From positions 202,185-266,184 of the forward strand of contig JACPFR010000005.1 in NCBI GenBank assembly GCA_016182905.1: DNA of 64,000 nt, given 5' to 3'. Below the pieces are notes generated by a model. The model worked only from the letters and a program-made list of their open reading frames with translations, had not been told where the DNA came from and made no database searches. Source of the DNA: Elusimicrobiota bacterium. GTDB taxonomy: Bacteria > Elusimicrobiota > Elusimicrobia > UBA1565 > UBA9628. Both the position numbers and the translations under genes were made by a program. This document shows, one piece after another, positions 9,132 to 17,090 of the stretch (the stretch's first letter is position 1; each line of letters opens with the position of its first letter).

Positions 9132-10687
9132 GCGGCTTTCTCCCGCAAGGCGGCGCGCGCCCGCTTGATCTTCACGGCGCGGACCACGACGATCAAAGCC
9201 AGGAACCCGCCTCCGAACAGCGCGAGGTCCCGCCACGGCGAGCCGGGCTCGCCGACGACGAGGGGGAAGCGCAAGGTCGAGGAGCCGTCCAGGCCGGGCA
9301 GGACGAGGACGACCTCGTAGTTGGCCTCGAGGGGGTACACGACGTGGAACTTGTGCAGGCCCATCTCCACGAGGCCCTCGCGCGCGTCGGCGATCTTCTC
9401 CTGGAAGCCGAAGGCCTTCATCCGGTAGGCCTCCAGGAGGACCTGCTTCTCATAGGGAGTGTTCGTCGCGGGGTCGTTGACGTAGACGTGCAGCTCGGAT
9501 TTTTCTCCGGCCTTGGGATTGCCCGGATAGCCGGTCAGGACGACCTCGTAGGGCCCGAGCTTCTCGCGCAGGCGCAGGACCGGCGCCTGGGGGAAGGACT
9601 TGTCGTAGGCGTAGTGCGGCAGGCCGATGATGTGGTGCGCGCGGGCCGGCGCGCTCAAGAAAAGCGCGAACAACGCCAGCAAGGCGGCGTCGGATCGCGA
9701 GAAGCGGAAGGACAGCGCCTTCGTCGGGCAGGCGTCGACGCAGACGCCGCAGGAGTCGCATTCGCCGCCCGTCTTGTCCGTCATCGGCTGAAGCTGCATC
9801 GGGCAGGCCTTGTCGCAGAGCACGCAGTCGATGCAGGCCGACTTCGTCCGCTTGACGCGGAGCAGCTTCCACCGGGAGAGCGCGCTGTACAGCGCGCCGC
9901 CGGGGCACAGGGAGGCGCACCAGAAGCCGGGCGCGACCGCGACCTCGACGAGCGCGACGAGGCCGAGGAAGATCATCCCGCCGGAGAAGAAGCCCCAGGG
10001 GAACCCGAAGCGGCCGGACTCGGCGCGGTCGAAGAGCACGGTGGCGAAGGAGTGCGCCTCGCGGCTGATGATCGCCGGGGGATAGATGTAGTGCAGCAGC
10101 GGCAGGCCGCCGATCAGGCCGATCAAGGCGGCGGCGCCGAGCAAGGCGTACTTGTTGCCCTTCCAGAAGCGGACGTCGTGGACGGGAAGCTCGAGGAAGG
10201 CGAGCACCGAGCGCAGGCGCCGGATCAGGGGCATCAGCAGGCCGACCGGGCATATCCAGCCGCAGTAGACGCGGCCGAGCAGCAAGGTGGCGAGGAGGGG
10301 CAGGACGGCGCCGGCGGCGAGCACCGACACCAGGCTGCGCGTGGCGAAGGCGCTCTCCGCCGCGGCGAGCAGGTCGGTCACGGACAGGCCGAACACGCGC
10401 GCCGACCAGGGGATCGAGCCGACGAACCGGTCCGCGCGGACGAGCAGGGCCTTGCGCGGGCGCCGCCCGACGACGCCCGACTCCTCCATCGGCAGGCCCG
10501 CGCGCATCAGCGTGTCGGTGGCGCGCAGGAGCAGGCCGGCCGTGCTGTTCCCCCAGAGCTCGAGCATCTTCTCGGTCTGCCGCGCCCATAGGTAATGCCC
10601 GTAGCGCGCGACGAAGGGGAATAGGAGGACGGAGGCCAGCACCAGGACCTGCACCGCGCGCCGGCGGGGCCAGATCAGGCCTCTCAT
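9128..10687 (-). CDS. napH: NapH-like membrane ferredoxin with a C-terminal FixH/YtkA-like domain
   Basis: A 519-residue protein. Residues 1-330 hold about five membrane segments with the NapH cysteine motifs VYCGWICPVG and CASLCPGG, then two 4Fe-4S groups, CIDCVLCDKACP and CDSCGVCVDACP. After another hydrophobic segment the C-terminal 150 residues form a soluble beta-type domain (GPYEVVLTGYPGNPKAGEKS) resembling FixH/YtkA domains, and a last membrane helix. NapH takes electrons from quinol and hands them to NapG. The start at 10687 overlaps the napG-like stop by four bases, and the gene is coupled to the next one by GTGA. The FixH-like tail is not part of standard NapH. Confidence 0.8.
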   Translation of the reverse strand: MRGLIWPRRRAVQVLVLASVLLFPFVARYGHYLWARQTEKMLELWGNSTAGLLLRATDTLMRAGLPMEESGVVGRRPRKALLVRADRFVGSIPWSARVFGLSVTDLLAAAESAFATRSLVSVLAAGAVLPLLATLLLGRVYCGWICPVGLLMPLIRRLRSVLAFLELPVHDVRFWKGNKYALLGAAALIGLIGGLPLLHYIYPPAIISREAHSFATVLFDRAESGRFGFPWGFFSGGMIFLGLVALVEVAVAPGFWCASLCPGGALYSALSRWKLLRVKRTKSACIDCVLCDKACPMQLQPMTDKTGGECDSCGVCVDACPTKALSFRFSRSDAALLALFALFLSAPARAHHIIGLPHYAYDKSFPQAPVLRLREKLGPYEVVLTGYPGNPKAGEKSELHVYVNDPATNTPYEKQVLLEAYRMKAFGFQEKIADAREGLVEMGLHKFHVVYPLEANYEVVLVLPGLDGSSTLRFPLVVGEPGSPWRDLALFGGGFLALIVVVRAVKIKRARAALREKAA

Positions 10688-11307
10688 GACCAGGCCCTCC
10701 CGCTCTGCACGCGGATCGCGCGGCCGTCGATCCTGTCCTTGACGATGCAGGCTTCCTCGCACAGGCCGCAGCCGACGCAGTGCTCGTCGACGACCGCGGG
10801 CGCGTTGTGCTTGCCCTGGGTGATGGCCTTGCCCTTGAGCGGGCAGATCGTGAAGCAGGCGCCGCACACGCCGGTCCCGTTGTGGCTGACGCACAGGCGC
10901 TTGTCGACGACCGCCACGCCCATGCGCGCGTCGGCCATATATCGAAGCGGTTTTAGTGCTCCTGTGGGACAGGCCTTGCCGCAGGCCAGGCACAGGTCGC
11001 AGGCCGAGTCCTCGGGGACGATGTACGGGGTGTGGGCCGCGCGCCCCGCCGCGCGCGGCGCGAACAGGATGGCGTCGGTCTCGCAGACCTCGGCGCAGCG
11101 CTGGCAGCGGATGCAGCGGGCGAGGAACTCTCCCTCCTCGACGGCGCCCGGCGGACGCAGCAGGCCGCGGCGCGCGAGGTCCGGGGGGACGTTCGACGCG
11201 GGCACGCTCTCGCCGCAGCGCATCAGGCTCAGCAGGAAGCCGCCTCCGGCGGCGGCGGCCGCGGAACGGATGAGCGCTTCCCGGCGAGTCATGGCTCTCT
11301 CAGACAT
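10684..11307 (-). CDS. napG: NapG-like periplasmic ferredoxin (copy 2)
   Basis: A 207-residue protein starting MSERAMTRREALIRSA, a Tat-type signal with a short hydrophobic stretch. Four 4Fe-4S cysteine groups follow (CIRCQRCAEVC, CDLCLACGKACP, CGACFTICP, CVGCGLCEEAC). The layout is that of NapG, which passes electrons from NapH to the nitrate reductase. It is adjacent to, and 8 bases overlapping, a second NapG-like gene and is followed immediately by napH. Two NapG copies next to two NapH-like proteins suggests two parallel or serial electron relays. Which copy serves NapA cannot be told from sequence alone. Confidence 0.8.
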   Translation of the reverse strand: MSERAMTRREALIRSAAAAAGGGFLLSLMRCGESVPASNVPPDLARRGLLRPPGAVEEGEFLARCIRCQRCAEVCETDAILFAPRAAGRAAHTPYIVPEDSACDLCLACGKACPTGALKPLRYMADARMGVAVVDKRLCVSHNGTGVCGACFTICPLKGKAITQGKHNAPAVVDEHCVGCGLCEEACIVKDRIDGRAIRVQSGRAWS

Positions 11308-11917
11308 GGGCGACCACCATGATGGCCTGCGGATAGCGGATGCAGGAGCGCTCGCACAGACCGCAGCCGACGCAGAAGTCCTCGTCGAAGATTGGGCGTT
11401 CGCCCTGGCCGGTCTTCATCGCCGTGCCCTGGAAGGGGCAGGCGCGTATGCAGACGCCGCAGGTCTTGTTGTTGTAGGAGTAGCACAGGTTCTTGTCGAG
11501 CTTCGCCGTGCCCATGCGCACCTTCGTCGTCACCTCGCTCTTCAGGAGCTTGGTCAGCGCTCCCGTCGGGCAGGCCTCGGTGCAGCGCAGGTACTCGCCG
11601 CCCACCTTCTGGCACAGGTTGCAGGCCTGCTGACGGGGGAAGACGATCGGCGTGCCGTCGTCCCCCGGCCCGGGCTTGAGCGAGTACTTCTCGCCGTTGG
11701 CCTCGGTGAACATCATGATCGCCTGGCTCGGGCACGCGTCCCCGCAGCGCCCGCACCGGATGCAGCGCGACAGGAACTCGTCCTTCTCCAAGGCGCCGGG
11801 CGGGCGGATGACGCCCGCCTCGGCCGCGGCGGGACGCAGCAGCACGGCCCCGGCGGCCAAGGCCGCTCCGGTCGCCGCCGCGTTCTTCAAAAACTCCCGC
11901 CTGCTGACTTCTTTCAT
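11300..11917 (-). CDS. napG: NapG-like periplasmic ferredoxin (copy 1)
   Basis: A 205-residue protein. The start MKEVSRREFLKNAAAT is chosen at 11917 because it begins the twin-arginine signal directly; the ATG 27 bases upstream would add residues encoded inside a palindromic repeat. Residues 15-40 are hydrophobic and lead to RPPGALEKDEF, a conserved NapG stretch. Four ferredoxin cysteine groups are present (CIRCGRCGDACP, CNLCQKVGGEYLRCTEACP, CGVCIRACP, CVGCGLCERSC). It is separated from napA by a 161-base spacer containing an inverted-repeat element, so it may be expressed at a different level from napA. Confidence 0.83.
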   Translation of the reverse strand: MKEVSRREFLKNAAATGAALAAGAVLLRPAAAEAGVIRPPGALEKDEFLSRCIRCGRCGDACPSQAIMMFTEANGEKYSLKPGPGDDGTPIVFPRQQACNLCQKVGGEYLRCTEACPTGALTKLLKSEVTTKVRMGTAKLDKNLCYSYNNKTCGVCIRACPFQGTAMKTGQGERPIFDEDFCVGCGLCERSCIRYPQAIMVVAHV

Positions 11918-11929
11918 ATGAACGGATTT

Positions 11930-12034
11930 GAACCACAAAGACACAAAGCCACAAAGAACGAAAGGAAGGGATTTAACATCGACGTTAACCTTCCCGCCGT
12001 TGCCGTCCTTCGTGCCTTAGTGTCTTTGTGGTTC
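11930..12034. repeat. palindromic intergenic repeat (MITE/REP-like)
   Basis: The ends are a perfect 15-bp inverted repeat, GAACCACAAAGACAC at 11930-11944 and its complement at 12020-12034. Similarity continues inward with mismatches: AAAGCCACAAAG against the complement of CGTGCCTTAG. The whole element is about 105 bp and can fold into one long imperfect hairpin between napA and napG. Short palindromes with this kind of CCACAAAGACAC end are familiar from many environmental bacteria as dispersed non-coding repeats; that comparison is from memory. No open reading frame lies inside. Only one copy was found in this window. Confidence 0.6.
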
Positions 12035-12049
12035 ATTTGTTTCTCGACG

Positions 12050-12069
12050 GACTATCCTTGAGGATAGTC
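12050..12069. terminator. stem-loop downstream of napA
   Basis: GACTATCC / TTGA / GGATAGTC forms a perfect 8-bp stem with a 4-base loop, ten bases beyond the napA stop on the minus strand. No T-run follows on that strand, so it may act as a weak terminator, an RNA-stability stem or a processing site that uncouples napA from the downstream napG genes. Confidence 0.4.
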
Positions 12070-12078
12070 GTAGGTCTC

Positions 12079-14850
12079 TTAGGCGATCCTCTCCAGGCGC
12101 ATGGCCAGCTTCTTGTAGTCGGCCTGGCCTGAGACGGGGTCCCAGGCGCGGTGGCTCGCGGCGTTGACCAGCCAGCGGTTCTTCGCGGGGTCGGAGCTGT
12201 CGGCCACCGAGAGGTTCCACGGGCTGAACATGTAGCCGGCGGGCACCTGCGAGCGCGCCGGCTTGACCATCGAGTCCGTGCCGACCGAGACGCGGCCCTC
12301 GTAGGAGCCGCGGCGCGTGACGATGCGGACCTTCTCGCCGTCCTCGAGGCCCCAGCGTTTGGCGTCCTCGGGGCTGACCTCGACGTACTGCTCGGGCACG
12401 AGCTTGAGCGTCGTCGGGCCCTGGATGGTCTTGGCGGAGTGGAAGTGCTCGTAGACGATGCCCAGCCCGAGCCAGAACGGGTACTTGTTCTCCTTGGCGG
12501 CGTCCTCGAGCGTCTTCGTCGCGTCGTCGTAGAAGTCGAGGTCGGGGATCTCCGGGGGCAGGGCGTTGTCGCGGGCCTTGATCAGGATGTCCATGTTGTC
12601 CGTGAAGAAGGTCTGCTTCTCCGCCGCCGCGAGCATCTCCGCGTTCGAAGCGCCCTCCCGCTTCTTGAGGCCGACGGCCTCGCCGAAGGTCATCATCTTG
12701 CCGCAGGTCTCCTTGAGGACCGAGTAGTCCTGCTCGCACAGCTTGAACTTCGCCTTGCCGCTGGCGTGGGCGAAGGCCCCGTACGGCTGGCCGGCCCAGC
12801 CTTCCTGGCCGATGTAGCGCCGCGGCGTGCCGCCCTTGCGCGCGATGTCGTAGGTCGGCGCGGGCCACTGGATGCCGCGCAGGCGGCGCATCTGCTCGTA
12901 CAGGCCGATGCCGTCGCGCTTCTCGACCTCGAGCATGCCGGTCAGGTCCGCGTCCGAGCCTTTCGACGCCTTCACGATGTCCCGGAACACGTCCTCGGGG
13001 TCGTAGAACCTCTGGCCGTACTTGTTCTTGAGAGTTTTTTTGTATGGAAAAATCTTTTCCGCGTCGAGGCCCAGCGCCTTCGCCAGCGACTTCGACTTGT
13101 CGATGGCCAGGTCCATGTCGGGCAGTGCCTCCATCAGCGGCTGGCCCTTCTCGTTCTTGCCGACCATGACGCCGTCGCAAACGTAGAGGCGCCGCTCGCT
13201 CTGGATGTAGGTGCCTCCGGTCCACTCGCCCCAGGTGATTGCCGGGAACACGACGTCGGCGTACAGCAGGTTCGGCGCGTGGCGGTAGATGTCCTGCACG
13301 ACGACGAACATCTTGGTCAGCGCCGGCCGCACCAAGGTGTTCAGGTCGGGCATGTGCACGTGGGTCGTGTACATCCAGAACATCGCCTTGAGGTCGCCCT
13401 TGAGCGCGCGCTCCATCATCGGGATGACCATCGTCGGCTTCTGCTTGAAGGTCAGGTCCAGGCGCCCTTCCGGCAGGCGCCAGGCCTTGTTCATGTGCGT
13501 GCGCCAGCCCTCGTTGTCGAGGCCCTTGTTGAACGGCAGGCGCCCGGTCAGGCCGCCCATCAGGCGCTCGCTCATCGCGTTCGGCTGGCCGGTCTGCGAG
13601 TGGGAGCCGCAGCCCGGGCGACCGAGGTTGCCGGTGAGCAGGTGCAGGTTGATGATCGAGATGGTGTTGTGCTGCCCGTGGATGTGCTGGTTGTAGCCGA
13701 TGCCCCAGAACGTGAGGCAGCCGCCCTTGCCGCGCTTGCGGCCCTTGATCGAGGCCTCGGCGAACAGCTTGCCGATGTTCTCGATCTGCTCGACGGTGAC
13801 CCGGCCACGGTCGATGGGCTTGAGGTTGGCGACGACCTGCTGGGGGGAGTAGCGCTCCTTGATCCCCGCGACGTACTCGCGCCAGCCGTCGACGTGCTTC
13901 TCGAGCCACGCCTCGGGCATTACGGCTTCGGGGTACTTGGTGATGATCACGTGGGCGATGGCGTTGAGGTACGAGATGTCGCCGTTGATGGTCTGGAAGT
14001 GGAAGGACGTGCGCGGGTCGATCTCCTCCAGGCCCTGCACGGTGCCGGTGCGGCGCGGATCGGAGACCAAGGTCGGGATGCCCTTGTCGCGCTTGTGGTC
14101 GGCGACGCGCCAGAACAGGATCGGGTGCGCCTCGCGGGCGTTGTGGCCCCAGAACGAGATGAAGTCGGCCTGCTCGATGTCGTCGTAGGAGGTGGGCGGG
14201 GCGTCGGAGCCGTAGGAGGCGAAGTAGCCCGTGGCGGCCGAGGTCATGCACATGCGGGCGTTGGCCTCGATGGAGTTGGAGCCGATGACGCCCTTCATCA
14301 GGACGTTCTCGATCCACTGCGCCTCCATGGTCAGCTGGCCGGAGCCGTTGAGGCCGACCGCGCCGCCGCCCTCGGCCTTGATGATCTCGGCCATGCGCTT
14401 GGTGACGAGCTCCTCGGCTTCCTCGTAGGACGCCTCCCGGTAGACCGACTCGTCGAAGCGGCCCTTGCTCTCGGAGACGTGGCCGCGCAGGGGATCGCTC
14501 ATGTCCTTGCGGATCAGGCACTTCTCGAGGCGGTCGCGGTAGATCGGCTCCTGCGCGTTGAGCCCCTTGATGCACATGACGCCCTTGTTGGTGGGGTGGA
14601 GCTTGTCGGGGACCATGCCGACGATGGTGTCGCCCTCGACCTGGATAAGGGTGCCGCAGCCGACGCCGCAGTAGGGGCACTGAGACTGGAGCTCCTTGCG
14701 GAACTTGCCGCCCATGACCTTGGAGACGTCGGCCGCGCCGGCCAGCTCGCCCGGCAGCTGAGAGACGCCCAACGCCGCGGCGGCGGCGCCGCTCGCCTTG
14801 AGGAAGTCGCGCCGCGTCAGGTCCGTCTGCTCTTCGTTTTTCTTGTCCAT
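12079..14850 (-). CDS. napA: periplasmic nitrate reductase catalytic subunit
   Basis: A 923-residue molybdoenzyme with a Tat signal (TRRDFLKAS at 12-20, hydrophobic to about residue 40). The N-terminal 4Fe-4S site is C58, C61, C65 and C93 (CPYCGVGC...VMCIKG). The Mo ligand is predicted to be C201 in NARMCMTSA. The sequence also has the FWGHNAREAHPI and CGSHSQTGQPNAM stretches typical of NapA and the QPAGYMFSPWN-like C-terminal dinucleotide-binding region. It reduces nitrate to nitrite in the periplasm using bis-MGD. Unusually, no napB or napC lies nearby; the linked NapGH proteins or a cytochrome from complex III may supply electrons. The possibility of a different Nap-clade substrate cannot be excluded. 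Confidence 0.9.
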   Translation of the reverse strand: MDKKNEEQTDLTRRDFLKASGAAAAALGVSQLPGELAGAADVSKVMGGKFRKELQSQCPYCGVGCGTLIQVEGDTIVGMVPDKLHPTNKGVMCIKGLNAQEPIYRDRLEKCLIRKDMSDPLRGHVSESKGRFDESVYREASYEEAEELVTKRMAEIIKAEGGGAVGLNGSGQLTMEAQWIENVLMKGVIGSNSIEANARMCMTSAATGYFASYGSDAPPTSYDDIEQADFISFWGHNAREAHPILFWRVADHKRDKGIPTLVSDPRRTGTVQGLEEIDPRTSFHFQTINGDISYLNAIAHVIITKYPEAVMPEAWLEKHVDGWREYVAGIKERYSPQQVVANLKPIDRGRVTVEQIENIGKLFAEASIKGRKRGKGGCLTFWGIGYNQHIHGQHNTISIINLHLLTGNLGRPGCGSHSQTGQPNAMSERLMGGLTGRLPFNKGLDNEGWRTHMNKAWRLPEGRLDLTFKQKPTMVIPMMERALKGDLKAMFWMYTTHVHMPDLNTLVRPALTKMFVVVQDIYRHAPNLLYADVVFPAITWGEWTGGTYIQSERRLYVCDGVMVGKNEKGQPLMEALPDMDLAIDKSKSLAKALGLDAEKIFPYKKTLKNKYGQRFYDPEDVFRDIVKASKGSDADLTGMLEVEKRDGIGLYEQMRRLRGIQWPAPTYDIARKGGTPRRYIGQEGWAGQPYGAFAHASGKAKFKLCEQDYSVLKETCGKMMTFGEAVGLKKREGASNAEMLAAAEKQTFFTDNMDILIKARDNALPPEIPDLDFYDDATKTLEDAAKENKYPFWLGLGIVYEHFHSAKTIQGPTTLKLVPEQYVEVSPEDAKRWGLEDGEKVRIVTRRGSYEGRVSVGTDSMVKPARSQVPAGYMFSPWNLSVADSSDPAKNRWLVNAASHRAWDPVSGQADYKKLAMRLERIA

Positions 14851-14889
14851 GAAGCCTCCAGATCTGTTTGTTGAAGCGCGCCCATCCTC

Positions 14890-15210
14890 TTAAAACGTCA
14901 CGACCTTGTCGGATTCCCGGATGAGGGCGTGGAGATCCGCCATCGTCGACAGAGGGCAGAGTTCCGATCCCTCCGAATGCCGAAGCTTCAGGCATGTTCC
15001 GCAGGCGAGAATCTTCCCGCCGTTATCCGCGAACGCCTGCATCTGCTCCTTGACCTTGAACTGCTCCGATTCCAGTTTCTCGCACTCCACGCCCTTGGCC
15101 ACCAGGAACGCTTTCACCTGGTCGCCCTGTTTCAGCGAGAAGACGCCCAGGCGAAATCCGTTCCATACCGTCTCCGCGTCGGTCGAGAGGATGATGATGC
15201 CGAGCTTCAT
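14890..15210 (-). CDS. DsrE-family sulphur-relay-like protein
   Basis: A 106-residue protein starting MKLGIIILSTDAETVWNGF, the beta-alpha start typical of DsrE/DsrF/YchN proteins. It contains CGTCLKLRHSEGSELCPLS near residue 75, where one cysteine (C72 region, LACGTC) occupies the position of the catalytic cysteine of the family. DsrE proteins carry sulphane sulphur or act as small redox proteins. Placed between the porin and napA, it may help with sulphur insertion or protection of the molybdoenzyme, but that is a guess. The larger open frame covering it is the shadow of the porin gene. Confidence 0.75.
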   Translation of the reverse strand: MKLGIIILSTDAETVWNGFRLGVFSLKQGDQVKAFLVAKGVECEKLESEQFKVKEQMQAFADNGGKILACGTCLKLRHSEGSELCPLSTMADLHALIRESDKVVTF

Positions 15211-15224
15211 CGTTCGTTCCTCAT

Positions 15225-16475
15225 CTAGAAGTTGAACGCCGCCTGGAAGAAGCCCCAGTCGCGGTCGCCGCGCGTCGTCGTCGCCTTCACGTAGGAGCCC
15301 GCGAAGAAGCGCGAATAGCCGAACCAGAGGGTGATGACCTCGCGGAACTTGCCCTTCACGTGCAGGTCGAGCTCGTTGCCGATGTCCTTGCCCGGGGCGC
15401 CGGTGGCCGAGCGCGCGATGATCGCCGTCCCGGTCGAGTCGTACCAGGCGTCGAAGGCGTGGTGCAGGCGGAAGTGGTGGTAGTCGGCCTGCACGCGCCA
15501 GTCGGGCTTCGGGTCGACCGACACGCTGCCCTTGAAGTCGTGGCCGTTCTTCCAAGAGAAGACGTCCTGGTAGCCCTGGTAGGCGTGGCCGAAGGGGTAG
15601 AGCGGGTCGAAGGTCTGCACCTTGTTGTCCGTGGGGTTGGAGTCGCCGCTGGCGAAGTCGTACTCGACGCCGACGCGGGGCTTGAGCGCGTGGTCGAAGG
15701 TGTAGCCGCCGGTCAAAGCCGTCGCCCAGGCGCGCACCCGCTGGCCGGCCTTGCGGCCGAACTGCCAGTCCGCCTCCGCGGTGTAGTCGAAGCGGTCCGG
15801 AGTCCCCTTGACCCGGGCGCCGACGGTGCGGTCGCTGAGGTTGCCGAGGGTGCCGTGCTCGTTGGTGAACGTCCCGTCGCGCTGATCGCGTCCGAAGAGG
15901 AAAGCGTCGAACTCGTGCTTCGGCACCGCCTTGCAGGACGCGTACAGGCCCCAGAAGTTGCCGTTGCGCTTGGCGATGTTGACGTCCTTCACGACGGTCT
16001 CGAACAGGTCCACGGTGTAATTCGAGCCGCGCCAGCGCAGGCGCGCTCCGTCCCACGCCCGGCCGACGTTGCTCCAGTCGAGGGGGCTGACGAGGCGCTG
16101 GTCGCCGTACTGCATCTCCATCCGGCCGACGCGCAGGTCGAGGGGCTCGGCGAACAGGTCGAGGACGTCGACGTAGCCTTGGTGGAGGTCGACGAGGGCC
16201 ATGTTCGTCGCCACGGTGGTCTCCGAGCCCCAGTTGCGGGAGTCCTGGATCTGGATGAAGCCGTTGACCTTCTGGTTCGTCTCGACGGCGACGCCGAGGC
16301 GGGTGCGCAGGGTGGTCAGGTCGTAGCCCCGGCGCTTGAGCGGCGTCGAGTAGGCCTCGACGTTCGTGGTCTCCGCGCGGGCGCGGACCTGGCCGCTGAA
16401 CGCGAGCTTCGGCGGCTCGATCGCGGCCGAGGCGGAGGTTGCGACAATAAGGAACAGCGCGGCGAGTTTGATCAT
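15225..16475 (-). CDS. outer-membrane porin of the alginate-export (AlgE) type
   Basis: A 416-residue protein with a clear signal peptide (MIKLAALFLIVATSASA, about 1-18) and a body of alternating beta strands ending in aromatic residues, finishing with ...FFQAAFNF, the C-terminal phenylalanine expected of outer-membrane beta barrels. The start of the mature region (LAFSGQVRARAETTNVEAY) and LRVGRMEMQYGDQRLVSPLDW match the alginate-export porin family often found beside anaerobic respiration genes. It probably lets nitrate, nitrite or another small anion cross the outer membrane. The ATG overlaps the Rrf2 stop (ATGA), so it should be controlled with that regulator. Confidence 0.8.
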   Translation of the reverse strand: MIKLAALFLIVATSASAAIEPPKLAFSGQVRARAETTNVEAYSTPLKRRGYDLTTLRTRLGVAVETNQKVNGFIQIQDSRNWGSETTVATNMALVDLHQGYVDVLDLFAEPLDLRVGRMEMQYGDQRLVSPLDWSNVGRAWDGARLRWRGSNYTVDLFETVVKDVNIAKRNGNFWGLYASCKAVPKHEFDAFLFGRDQRDGTFTNEHGTLGNLSDRTVGARVKGTPDRFDYTAEADWQFGRKAGQRVRAWATALTGGYTFDHALKPRVGVEYDFASGDSNPTDNKVQTFDPLYPFGHAYQGYQDVFSWKNGHDFKGSVSVDPKPDWRVQADYHHFRLHHAFDAWYDSTGTAIIARSATGAPGKDIGNELDLHVKGKFREVITLWFGYSRFFAGSYVKATTTRGDRDWGFFQAAFNF

Positions 16476-16918
16476 GGCGTCTCCCTGGTCGTGAGGCGGG
16501 ATTTGAATGCAGCGAGAGTGGTCCGGGTCAGGCGGCGCAACATCGCTTCCTCGGTCTCCGCGACGAACTCATGCATCGCGCACGGGGCGGCGCAGTCGCA
16601 GTCCCGGGCCTCGATCATGCACGGCATCGCGTCGCCGTCCACGCGGCGGGAGGCGGCGATGATCTCGGACAGGGAGATCGCTTCGGCCGGCCGGCCGAGG
16701 CGGTAGCCGCCCTTCGCGCCGCGGCGGCTGTCGAGGATCTTGTGCTGGGCGAGGCGCTGGAGGATCTTGGACAGGTAGCTCGGCGACAGCGCGTTGATCC
16801 GGGCGATCTCCCCGACCATGTGATAGGCGCCGTCCGTCCTGGAGGCCAGGTAGAACATCGCCGTGACCGCGTACCGCGACGATTGGGGGAGGTGAAGGAG
16901 CCGCGAATCCGGATTCAT
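16472..16918 (-). CDS. Rrf2-family transcriptional regulator with an Fe-S type cysteine set
   Basis: A 148-residue protein starting MNPDSRLLHLPQSSRYA, with the Rrf2 winged-helix region (YAVTAMFYLASR, LSPSYLSKILQRL, GAKGGYRLGRP). The effector region has C100, C107, C109 and C113 (CMIEARDCDCAAPC), the kind of spacing that binds a 2Fe-2S or 4Fe-4S cluster in NsrR/IscR-like regulators. It is the first gene of the minus-strand respiratory block and faces the type II molybdoenzyme operon across a shared promoter region. A nitric-oxide, oxygen or nitrite signal is likely from its family, but the ligand is inferred. The upstream ATG at 16951 would add eleven poorly conserved residues and is not preferred. 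Confidence 0.85.
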   Translation of the reverse strand: MNPDSRLLHLPQSSRYAVTAMFYLASRTDGAYHMVGEIARINALSPSYLSKILQRLAQHKILDSRRGAKGGYRLGRPAEAISLSEIIAASRRVDGDAMPCMIEARDCDCAAPCAMHEFVAETEEAMLRRLTRTTLAAFKSRLTTRETP

Positions 16919-17090
16919 ATGTCCGTTATCGTGTAGCAACGAAACGTCCACATATTTCCGCTTGGAGTGGGTGACAAATATTCGTAAACCTGGCGTTGTT
17001 GTTGCAGGATTGCCCCCGGCGTTAAATTCCAGACTTTATTTTCGTTCAATTCACCGCGCGCGGACGGACATCTAACGTTGGGGGATAGCC
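16919..17090. promoter_or_regulatory. divergent promoter region between rrf2 and the molybdoenzyme operon
   Basis: This 172-base AT-richer gap separates two divergent respiratory operons. On the plus strand a sigma-70-like pair can be read: TTGTTG at 16999-17004, a 17-base spacer and TTAAAT at 17022-17027. GGGGG just before the alpha-subunit ATG is a plausible ribosome site. The Rrf2 product is the obvious candidate to bind here. I did not find a convincing FNR or NsrR consensus. Confidence 0.4.

Noticed and set aside
12151-14874. Plus-strand open frame of 907 codons opposite napA
   Set aside because: A shadow of napA caused by high GC; no recognisable protein features.
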